Part shown: one piece after another, positions 46,801 through 58,800 of the stretch
How the letters are laid out: each line of letters begins with the position of its first letter
Position numbering within the stretch: the first letter of the stretch is position 1
Made by a program: the position numbers and the translations under genes
Notes under the pieces: model-generated
Database searches by the model: none
What the model saw: only the letters and a program-made list of their open reading frames with translations
What the model was told of the DNA's origin: nothing
NCBI GenBank assembly: GCA_964019425.1
Contig: OZ025789.1
Coordinates: 62,001-126,000, forward strand
Direction of reading: 5' to 3'
Source: Flectonema sp. DT1601
Taxonomy: Eukaryota; Euglenozoa; Diplonemea; Diplonemida; Diplonemidae
Length of the DNA: 64,000 bases

Positions 46801-49800
46801 GCGCAGGTAGGGCAGGTCACGACGCACTCGTCCAACAAGCAGTCGGTCGGCGTTCCCAAAGTCACGTTTGTTCCGATTGCCGGTGGGGCGCACATGCATA
46901 CCCAGTTTCCATCAACCATCGGGTTTGGGTCGTCGCACACGAACCCGAGATCCGTGCACTTCTTCTTCGCATCATCATCGGTGTTGCATTCTCCCGGATA
47001 CTCGCAGTGCGCAGGAACCTGTTGCCCGCGTACCGCCGCAACCGCAGGAGGAACCACGCACACGCACTCCCAGGTTCCCCTCGTCTTCTTGTCGTCGTCA
47101 ACGCAGACCTGTCCAGCTGCGGTGCACACCTTCTCGTTCTTTGGGTCGTGGCACTCGTCGTCTTCACACGGCGTTGCAGCTGCGGCAATCGCGATGTCCG
47201 TCGCCGGAGGCGGACATTTGCACACCCAATCCGACAGCGAGGTCGCGTCGTGGTTCGGGTCGTGGCAGGTCTGGTTCTGGCTCGAACACGTGTCGTTCGC
47301 ACACGTGGCGCACACCTTCAGACACTCGTCGATATTGCAGTGCGCAGGTGCCGCGTGACCTAACCCTGTCATGGGAGGGATGCACTCGCATGTCCAATCT
47401 CCAGTCGAGGAAGCGGTCTTATCCGGATCGTGGCATTTCTGCTCGCCGGTTGTCGCAGTCTTGCAGACGTCCTTCTCGCAAGTCGGGCAGTCCTTCTCGC
47501 ACTCATCCAGCAAGCAGATCGCTGGTCCCGCGGTCATCGTTCCGTTTGTCGGCGGAAGGCACTCGCACTTCCAGTCTCCCTGCTGATTAAAGTTTGGATC
47601 GACGCACCGCTGCCCGACGTTCGCGCAGATGTCCCCGTGGAGCGTGCACTCGTCAACTTTACAGTCTGCACGACCCCCGACGTTCGTCTTGTTCGAAGGC
47701 GGCGGGCAGATGCACATCCAGTCTCCCTTCGAAGCGGCGTTCATGTTTGGGTCGAGGCAAGTCTGATTCTTGCACGTGTCTTGCTGGACCACACACTCGT
47801 CGATCTTGCAGTCCGCCGCTGCCGCCGTCGCCTTTCCAGTCGATGGTGGAGGGCACGTGCACGTCCAGTCGCTGTGGTGCGTCATCGTCGGGTTCGGGTC
47901 ATTGCAAGTCTGCCCCACGCTCGTGCACGTGTCGTTCGCACACGTTGGGCAGGTCGCCACGCACTCGTCGAGCCTGCAGTTCGCCGGCAGCTGCGAAGGC
48001 TGCGCCCCCGAAGGGAAGATCGTCGTCGGCGGGATGCAGTCACACACGTAGTCGTCTGGCGAACACGGATCCTTGTTCGGATCGCTGCAGCTCTGTCCAA
48101 CCGCCGTGCATCCAACTCCCTTGGTCTTGCACTCATCGTAGATGCACTTGTTGCTTTCCCACGTGCATCTCGCGTCAGCGTTGCACTGCTGCTCGTTGTA
48201 CTGCGGGTCATTCGTAACGAACTTACATGGACAGGTCGGGTCCTCGGCCTTCGAGCACGTCGCGTTCTGCGAGTTCCAAGTGCAGTTGTTTCCCTTGTCG
48301 TTCCTGCAATCCGGTTCCAGACAGTGCATCAAGCATGGCGAGTTCACGCACAGCCCACCGACATCCGACCACACGCACCCCGCGTCCTGGGAGCACGGCG
48401 TCTCCGTCACGTAGTCCGGGCAAGGGTGGTGCACCCCGGTCGTCGGCTTTGGAGGGTCTTTCGCGATCAAGTGTCCCCACGGACCGTTCGGGTCGCAGAT
48501 CGATCCAATCAGGTCTGGGATGTCGTCGATCATGATGTTGCGGAAGTGCTCGTCATGCGGGTCTGATGTGATCGGCTTCAGGGTCTTCTCGGCGTCAAGG
48601 TCGGCTTTCGTGTGCTGATCCTTCTTCCTCACAACGATACCAAAAGTCTGCACACCCTCACGGTCGAGCTCAGCGCGAGCAGGTGCCAGCGACTGCTCAT
48701 CGTAGATCCTACCGTCGGTGAAGATGAACAGGACGCGCTGCCTTCCGTCCACCGGTGAACCGTGGAAGATGTCCCCGGCCATTACCAGCGCCTTCTCAAT
48801 CATCGTTCCCTTCTTGTAGTAGTTGTTCTCGTGGAAGTCGAGGTCCGCGTCCAGCTCCCCCAGCACCCCGGACAGCCTTCCGTTGGTCGTCCTGGCACCC
48901 GAAGCCGTCTTCGCTTGGCTGCGGCGGTAGTTCTTCCCAGAGAACTGCACGAAGGCGACACGCACCCCGCCATTGTTCGCTGCCGAGTTCAGCCCGACAG
49001 ACGCGTCCTCGCCGTTCAGCGGTAGCTTCCCGACCCAATCCCTCATCATCTCTACCAGCGCGTAGAACCCGTGCGGATGGCTCCCGAAGGTCGATGCCAT
49101 CGATCCCGATCCGTCGAGGATCACACCGATGTCGAGAGTTGGGCACTCTCCGAACTCAATCGCCACGCACTGCCCCTGACCGTTCAATCCCGCTCCCGGT
49201 TTCCAGTAGCACTTCGAGTTCTTGTCGCAAGGACAGCGGGTCGGGTACTTGCTGCAGTCGAGGTCCCTGCACGTTCTCTTCGAATTGTCCCACATGCAAT
49301 CAGTTTCGTTGTTGCACGTGTCCTTGACCCCGATCTTCGGACACTTCTTGTCCCCACACACCGGAGGGGTCACAGTGATGTCCCACTTGCATGCATCCTT
49401 GTGGTCGCAGCATCTTTCGTCGAGGTATTTCGCGCACAAGTTCTCCTTGCAGCTACCGACGACCCCGGTGGCGTCCCACGAGCAGCGCGAATCCGCCGTG
49501 CACTCTCCCGCGTTCGTGTGCTTGCACAGGACCTCCTTGCACGACGACCTCGTGCCGTTGCAGGCGTCCGCCGACCACGCGCAGTTCGGATCCGTCTCAC
49601 AGGTAGTCTTATCCGGGTGCCGGCACTTCTTCTCCACGCACTGGTCCTTCCCCCGCACGTTGATCCACTCGCAGCTGTCGGGGTCGTCCAAGCAGTCCTG
49701 AATGTTGGTGTTCGGCGTGCACTTCTCCTTCTGGCACTTCGGGTCCTTAACGTTGTCCCACACGCACTTCTCTGGCGACTTCACGCACTCGGCAATCGTG

Positions 49801-52800
49801 GTGTACGCGCATTCAGTCTTCTTCCAACAATCCCCAGTCGTCGAGTTCCACGCACACAGGTTCACCGTGTCGGCCGTGCACGTAGGATTGTCACAGTGCG
49901 CTGTGCACGGGGAGTCGGCGCAAGCCGTCGATGCCGTGTCCCACACGCACCCGGCGTCCTGCGTGCAATCGTGCGTGTCGGTGTAGTGATCGCACGGCTT
50001 GTGCAACCCACTCTGCCCAGGTGCGTTCGTCGACGACACAATCAAGTGTCCCCACACTCCGTTCGGATCGCAGATGTCCGCGAACACCTGCGACGCCACC
50101 TCGTCGATCTGCAAGTTCTGGAAGTGGTCATCGTGTGGGTCTGACGTGATTGGCTTCAGCGTTTTCTCGGCATCAGTGTCGGCCTTCGTGTGTCCGGATT
50201 GGCGACGCAGCACGATACCAAAGGTCTGCACCTGCTCCTGGTTCAGTACCTGTCTTGCCGGGGCCAGCACATCCGGGTCGTAGATCTTTCCGTCGGTGAC
50301 GATGATCAGAATTCTCTTCCTCGAGCTCACCTTGTGCGAACGATCGAACATGTCACCGACCATTTCAAGACCCAGCTGGATCATCGTACCCTTTCCGAGG
50401 TAGTTGTTCTCATGCCAGTCAAGGTCGTCGTTAATCTCACTTTCGAGACCACTGAGATGTCCTCCAGTGCCAGTATTTCCTCTAGTTTCGATGGCGTTGC
50501 TGCTTCCCCGAGACCACGGCCAAGGCCATCCGCGATTCTTCCCAGAGAATTGCACGAAACCGAGACGCACACCTCCCGTCAACGGACCTCCCGGCGTAGG
50601 CGACGCCGCCGGCTCCCCAGTCAGCGGAAGGGTCTTCACCCAATCACGGAGAATCTCGACCAAAGCGTAGAACCCGTGCGGGTGACGTCCGAAGTTCCTC
50701 GACATTGATCCCGAACCGTCGAGCAGCAGGATGATGTCCATCACAGGGCACTCCCCATATTTCTTGTCAGCGCACTTCACACCACTCCAGAAGCAGTCTG
50801 GATCTTTCTTACACGCGCATTCTTCCATCTTGTTGCACACCTTGTCCACACACTCATTCGTCGTGCTGTTCCACATGCATAATCCGTCGCCATTACATGG
50901 GTCTACGTGTGCGGTAGTCGGGTACGTCGATGGGCAGTACTTTTGCTTGCACACCGCAGGCGCCTGGCTGACATCCCAGTGACAGCTGTCGTCGTGGTCA
51001 CAGCACTTTTCATCCGGGTAGTTCACGCACGGAGCAGGCTCGCAAGACAGCTGCTGGCTCCACACGCAGTAGATGTCCGCCTGGCAACCTGCCTGATTCT
51101 TGTGGCTGTCGAGGGTGCACCTCTTCGGAACACACTTCTGGTCCACCGGGTCTGCGCACACGTCGTCCCAAGTGCAGGCCGGATCAGCTACGCACTCGGT
51201 TTTGTTGTAGTAGCAAGGCGTCTTCACGCAGTCTGGCGGTCGCAGGCTTGTGTCCCACATGCACTTCTCTCCGAGATTCACGCAAGCATCCTCCGTTGTT
51301 GCATCGCACTCCGGCTCGAAGCAAGCAGGGTCCTTCGCCTGATCCCATTGGCACTTGTTTGACTTGCAGTCCGGCTGGTTCTGGAAGTCTTTGCACACAG
51401 CCTTCTCGCACTCGGAGGTTGCGCTCCACAAGCATTTGTTCGTCGGATCGGTTGTGCAATTTTTCTCCTCACAGTGCGAGAAGCAAGGGTGGTCCTCACA
51501 TTTTAGGCTGATGGAATTCCACTGGCACGTTTTCTCCGCGTCGCAACTCACCAACGCTCCAATTTGGCTGCAAGTTGTCACCTGTGGAGTCGAAGATCCC
51601 TGCGTGATGTACGTTCCGAACGGGCTGTTTGGATCACAGAAACCGTCCATAATCGAAAGTGCTTCGTCCACTTGCAGTGAAAGGGCGTGTGTTTCTTTAG
51701 GGTTGGAAACAATCTCCTTCAACGTCACCAAGTTCGCCATGTCACGTGCGGTCGCGCTCGCTCGGCGTCTAAGGAGGATCCCGAATACCTTTACTCCCTC
51801 CGCTGCCAATACCCGACCGGCAGGTCCAAGCTCATCCTTGTCCATGATCCTTCCATCGGTGATGATCAGCAGCACCTTCTGTCTATGCGCCGGTGATTCC
51901 TTGAAGATCTCACCTGCCCACTCCTCCGCCTCCTTCACCTTCGTCTTGCACCGGAGAGCTTCTCCCTCGTACCAGTCGAGGTCCCCAAGGAGCTGGCTCC
52001 TGTCACCGGTCAACTTTCCGCACGTGTCAGCCACAGCCGGAGTCGTTCCCGGAATGATACTCAGCGTTGGGATACCGTCTCCCTTCGTCACCCCATTCTT
52101 AGGATTGCATGAGCACGTAGGGCACTGCGCAACGCGAACTCCTGTGTCCCACGAGTTGAAGGCCACACGAAGCTTTCCTCCCTTGACGTCCGAGCTGATC
52201 CCCTTGGTCGAATCCTCGCCGGTCAGGGGAACCTTCTGTACCCAGTCCCTCATCACCTCCATCAGAGCATCAAACCCGCTAGGGTGACGCCCGAATGTCT
52301 TGTCCATCGAGCACGATGCGTCAAACGACACCACCACGTCGAGGTCGGGGCAGCTCGAGTACTTCTGATCCACACAAACTATAGGGCTCACCGACCTGTC
52401 GACGATGCAGCGAGGGTCCTCCGTGCACAGACACACCATGTCCTTAGCATCGAACAGCGCCGGTTTGTTGTAGTCACTGCACAACTTGTCCACGCATTTG
52501 TTCGCAGCATCATCCCACCTGCACAATCCCTTCTGGTCAGTGTTGCAGCTGTCCTTGCCCGTGTGCTTGTCGAAGCAGTACTTCTCCACACACAACCCAC
52601 ACCCAACAGCGTCCCAGTCACAGTCCGTGTCACGGCTGCACGTCACCTCGTCAGCGTGTTTGTAGCACTTCGTCTCAGCACAAGCCGCACCGTCCCAGTT
52701 GCACGCGGTATCCGCGAGGCACTCCGCCTGAATCGTCCCCGTGCAGCGCTTCTTGTGGCACAGCGGGTTCGCCCCGTCCCCCCACTCACATTCAGGATCC

Positions 52801-55800
52801 CGACTGTTCTCACATGAGCCCTGGTCGGTAAACTGACAAACCTTGTTGATGCACGAGTCGCTCACGCAGTCCCAGTCGCACAACCCGCTCGGGTCAGCCA
52901 AGCACTTCTGCTCATCCTTGGTCTGGGTGCAGTCCGGCACCGTCGGGTTGCAGGTGCCAGTCGAATAATCCCACTTGCACTTGTCGTCGGCGTTGCAGGG
53001 CCCAGGCGCGAAGTGTTGGCATTTCTTTGGATCACACTCTGCCGGCACCTTCGTTGTGTTCCAGTCGCACAGATCGTCCTGAACGCAATCCTGCTGCTTT
53101 GGGTACTCGCAAACCTCGCGCTGGCACTTGTCCTGGTCCCAGAAGCATCCAGTTGCCCTATCACACTCCGGCTTGAGGCAGTGCTTCTCGCATTCAGTCG
53201 TCACACACATTCCGTTCGCCGTGTTCCGCGCTCCCGCCGTGCAAGTCACCGACCCTCCGGCGAGCATGCAATTCTCGCAAACGAATCCGGAAGCCTTCTG
53301 CGTCGCCGAAAGCTCCAAGCAGTTCAGGTTCAGGCACCCATCGGCCGCAGCACACTTCTGGGGAACCTGGTCCTGCCAGTCGCATGCCTGGTCCGCACGG
53401 CACTCCAGCTTCACTCCCCACTTCGAACACGGGACAGAAGCACCGGTCGCCGGCGGTGTCGTTGAGCCTCCCCCCTGGTTCTGGTGCGCCTGGATTGCTG
53501 CCCCAAAGCGGCCAGCAGGGTCGCAGAAGTCCTTGAACACCTCCTCCAACATGTCGTCCAGCGGAACGTTCACAAAGTGGTCATCGTGCGGATCCGAAGT
53601 GATCGGCTTCAGGGTTTTTTCCGCATCCAAGTCATCCTTCGTGTGTGCAGCACTCTTGCGTACCACTACACCGAAAGTGATCACATCCATCGCATCCAAG
53701 TTCTGTCGGATCCGTGGGATCTCGACACTGCTCTGCGGCTCCTTCGGGTTCATCGCCCCGTCGGTGATGACGATCAGAACGTGCTGTCTGTGCGATGGCG
53801 ATCCCTGGAACACGTGCACTGCATCCTCCAACGCCTTTGCCATGTAGGTTACCGACCCCATGTAGTTCGTCTCGTGCCAGTCCAGGTCGACGTCCAGCTC
53901 GCTGAGTTTCCCACTGAGCTCTCCATCAGTGCACGTACCTTTGGGAACAGGATCCCTGCACTTCCTGCTCCGTGTGCACCCCTGGTTGTTGTTCTTGCAC
54001 ACCCAGTACTCGTCAGTTCTCGAGAACTGCACGAACGCGAGACGGAAGGTTCCTCCGACCACCGTCGATCCCTTCCCGACCGTGTGATCCTCCCCCGTCA
54101 GCGGAAGGGTCTGCATCCAGTCGCGCAGCATCTCCACCATTCCAAAGTATCCGTGAGGGTGCTTCCCAAAAGTTCCGCTCATCGAGCCAGATCCGTCCAG
54201 CACGAACACTACGTCCAGGTCGGGACAAGCCGACACGTGCACATCCCTGCACTTCGGGCTGGCCGTTGAATCCCAGTAGCAGTTCGGTTGCTTCGTGCAC
54301 TCGCAGTTCTTCAGGAAATCGCTGCACTTCGCCGTCTCACAGTAGTCTCCTTTGGAGTCTGTTCCCTTCTTGCAGTTCGGGTCGCTCTCGCAGCTATCCG
54401 CCACCTTGCTCGCAGGCGGGTAGTTCGCGTTGTGCGCCACCGTGCAAACCGTCGGTTGGCACGATGCAGGCGCCGTTGTGGTGTTCCAGTGGCAGCGCGG
54501 GTCGTGGTCACAACCAACAATGTCGTTTCCGAAGCTTGGGCAGTAGTCTGTCACGCACGGAGTCGTTCCGTCCCACACACAAAGCGGATCCTGGTTGCAA
54601 TTGTTCTGGTTCGTATGCACCTTGCACTTGTCTACTTCGCACTGATTGCTTTTGGTGTTCCACTTGCAGTTCTCGCACCCAGCTGCGTCGCAAGGCTGCT
54701 GGGCAGTGTACGAACACAGTTTCTCTGAACAAGCTCCGTTCTTCCATTCACAATTCGAGTCCACTCCGCAAGTCCCCGGGGTCGTGTACTGACACCGGCT
54801 GTCACGGCACTCAGTTGGCAACGAGCAGTTGTACACACACTGCGGGTCCGCGAGGCAGTCTGCTTGCGACTTCCCATCACACGTCGGGACCTGCAAGCAC
54901 ACAGGTGGGTCAACTCCCGTGTCCCACAAGCATTCCGTCTTGTTCAGGCACGCTTCTCTCACGAACACAGCGGCGCACGGCTTCTTCGAACAATCCCTAG
55001 TGTTGTCGTCCCACACGCACAGCGAGTCCGCGTCTCCCTCGCAGTTGGTCTTGTCGGTGTGCTCGCACACTTTCCTCGTGCACTCCTTCGGCGTTCCCGA
55101 CCACGCGCATGCAGGGTCCTTGTCACAGCAATCTTTCTCGCAGCAGTCCTTGCAGTGCGTCGTTCCGCAGGTCCCGTCGATCGCTGACACCACTCCAGCA
55201 CCGCAGATGACCGTTGCCCGCTGCAGCTTGCAGTTCGCACACCGGTACAGCCCCGTGTACTGGCTCGGAACCGCTTGGCAATTCAACTCAGGACATCCGG
55301 TCGGCGAGTCGCAAGTGCGGAGCTTCGGCTGCTTCCACTCACAGTACTTGTCGGCGTTGCACTCGTCTTTGAATCCCCATGTTGCGCATGGGAAGTGCGT
55401 GCTGTCCACAGGTGGGATGAGAGACCTTCCAATCGGACTCGACGGGTCGCAGAAGACGTTCAGCAGTTGGCTCGGAATCTCATCGAGCTGCAGGTTCAAG
55501 AAATGATCGTCCTTCGGGTCCGTAACCAGCGGCTTCAATCTCAGTTCCGCGTAGTCGTCCTGGTGGGTTCTCTTGGTGAACCTCCGCATAACCACACCAA
55601 ATACCACCACTTTCTCCCGACGGAGGTCCTGCTGCGCCTTGTTGAGCATCCCAGGGTAGGTCGGCTGCCAGTTCTGGTCGCATCCGAACGGACACTGGTT
55701 ACACGAGTTCCCGGAGCTGCACGCGTCTCCATTGATGTCCGTCAGCCCTCCATCGGCGATGATCACTACAATCTGCTTCCTGCCTGGCGGCGAAACCAAG

Positions 55801-58800
55801 AATGTGTGGTCGGCCACGTCCTGGAGTGCGTCGTGGATGTAGGTCCAGTGACGCTGGTAGTTCGCCTCGTGCCAGTCGATATCCCCCATCAGCTCCTGCA
55901 GGTTACCAGACAGCAAACCGTCAGTGCACTGCCCGATCGCGCAATTCGTCGGGTGGTCTTCATCGGGGCGAGCGTTCGCCTTCGAGAACTGGATGAATGT
56001 GATACGGAAGGTTCCTCCCTTCACACTCGATTGGGCCCCCACCGTGTGGTCCTCCCCCGTCAACGGCAAGGTCTTCACCCAGTCACGAAGCATCTCGAGA
56101 AGAGCGGTGTATCCGTGGGCGTGGCGTCCGAACGACCTCCACATCGATCCCGAACCGTCGATTATGAAGGCGACATCCAGGTCCGGGCACTGAGCCAGCG
56201 AAGGGATCGCGCAGTGCGGGTTTTTCGGGTCCGTAGCAACCCACGTGCAGTCGGGGTCCTCGCTACACTTACACTCGTCCTTCGGGTTGTTGTACTTGTC
56301 GCACGTCTTCACAGCACAGTACGCAGGGTTCGCCTTCGTTTGCCACATGCACTTGTCGTCGTTCAGGCACGCCGTGTTCGAGTATCCTCCGCACGGGGTT
56401 TGTGTGCACACCGGCGGAGTACCTGTCGTGTCCCAGTGACACGCCGTGTCCGCGTTACACGAAACGTCATCCGGATGCTTCACGCAAGGCCTCTCCACAC
56501 ATTTGTCCAGCGCCGTGTCCCATTCACACTTGCCGTCGGCATTGCAGGTCGGGGCACTCACGTACAGGCAGATCTTCTCCGCGCAGTACTCAATCAGCGT
56601 CGACGGAGGACCGGCTGGTGGAGGAGTCTGTACCGGAACCCACTCGCATCCGTCTTCGGCATTGCAGGTTCCCTCCTTGGTGTGCAGACACTTTTTCGGA
56701 TAGCACTTCGGGCTCTTGCTCGGGTCGTACTCGCACACGCTCAGGAAACAGTAGTCTGGATCCCCAGCTGGCGGGCTACACGGCGCCCCCATCTGAACCG
56801 ACACCGCTTCGCACGGCTGCTCGTCCTCGTGCACTCGGCAAGGGTTGTCGATGCACGTGTCCGTCGCCCACATCGCATCCCACAAGCAGTTGTCGTTAGC
56901 TTTGCAGTCCACCTGGTTCTTCCCAGTGCATCCCGGTTCCTCCCGCTTGCAGTTCCCGTTGTCCCACTTGCATCCTGGGTGGGCCTTGCAGTCAGTCTCT
57001 GAACACAAAGGGTAGCAATCTGACTGAGTGCACGACGGCGAGATCGAAGAATCCCACTTGCAGTCCAAGTCAGCCATACAATCCGTCTCGCTTCCCTTCG
57101 ACGCGCATCCTAACGGCACCGTCACCGTATTGACGGCAATTCCCCTTCCAAAAACGCTTTTCGGATCGCAAATCTGGTCCAGCACCTGTTCCTTGAAGTG
57201 GTCGAGGTCAACGTTGAGGAAGTGCTCATCCTGCGGGTCAGACACTAACGGCTTCAGCTTCGCCTCCGCCCGAAGGTCCTGTCTCGTGTGTCCGGTCGCT
57301 TTCCTCACAACGATACCGAAAATCTGCGCATTGTATTTCGTTTTCAAGTCGTCCTCCGCCGCCCGTACGTCGCTGTCCCGATCGTGTAGAGCCCCATCAG
57401 TGATGATCATCACAATCTTCTTCCTCGTCGAACCGTCGCGTCCGAAAATCGAATCCACCTCCCGCAACGCGGGTTCCAAGATCGTCTTCCCTTGACTCCA
57501 TCTCCTGCAGAAAAAGTTCTCGTGGAAGGTCACGTCCTTGGAAAGGGCGGCGTAGTTTCCGGACAAAGGAGCTCCTCCTCCAGTCGTTCCCGAAACAGGC
57601 ACCCAAGCCTTGCAGTTCACGAACCCGGCAGGCGGCGTGTCTTGCGCCGTCTGCGAATCCCCAGGCTTCCCGAACTGCACCATCGACGCGCGAATTCCGT
57701 ACGTAGAGGTCGACGACGGTGCCAACTCCGCCGCGTGCAGGAAGTCCCTCATCTCCTCCATCATTCCGTAAAACCCGACCGCGTGTGACCCGAACCTCGC
57801 GCTCATCGAACCAGACCCGTCGAGCAGGAAGGCGATGTCCACAGGCGGACACTGAACCTTCGGGTCCACACAGTGGGTGTTCGCTGAATCCCAAACACAG
57901 TCAGGTGACGCAGCCAAACAGTCGCACTTGTCGGCGATGTCGCTGCACTCGCGCTTCTGGCACTGCGTCCCAGCCGCGTTGTTCGCGTTCCAGTAGCAAG
58001 GTCCGAGGCTGTCCGCGTTGCATGCGTCCTTCGCCTTGTGCGTCGTCGGACAGTACGCGTCCACACACTCCGCCGGCGATTTCGTCAGGTCCCAGTCACA
58101 GAGCAGGTTCGTTTCACAGCTTCCCTCGTTGTCGTACACGTGGCACCCGTCCTCCACGCACTCCGCAGGGTTCTTGCTGTCGTCCCACTTGCACGATCCC
58201 GCTGGCTGGTGGGCATCACACGCACCGATGTTGTTATACACATGGCACCCGGCAATCAGTACCTGGGTTCCGAACACGTCATCCGGGTTCATGCACAGGT
58301 CTCCAACTCCTCCCCACTCGCAAACGAATCCCTCGATGTGGTCGTGTCCGTTCGGGTAGTCGTTCCACTTACCGCTGGCGTAGTAGTGTCCGTAGTCTTC
58401 TCCGGTGGTATCGCAAGTTCCCGGACACGGTCTCGAGTATTCGTTCGGTTCTCCAGATTGCCAGTTTGTGTACGCACCGTTCGCAACCACGAATCCAGAT
58501 CCTCTTCCCCTTCCGATCAGCTGACCCTTCCCACAGTCTACCCCGCTGCACGGTGTCTTAGATCCGGGAAGCGGGTATCCGAGGTCGCACGCCGAACGCT
58601 GCGGTCCAGTCACCCCAAGGTTGTACGGTGGGCAACCCTCTGGTCCAGTCAGCCACCTCCATTCTCCCTCCTTCGCAACGTCACCGCTTCCGATCCATCC
58701 CTCCCCGTGAAGCTTCTCAGAGGCAACCCTTTCTTCCTGCGCGTCGGTGATGGTCACCAGGTAACCCACCAACCCGAGGATGTCCTGGCTCTCCAAAGCG

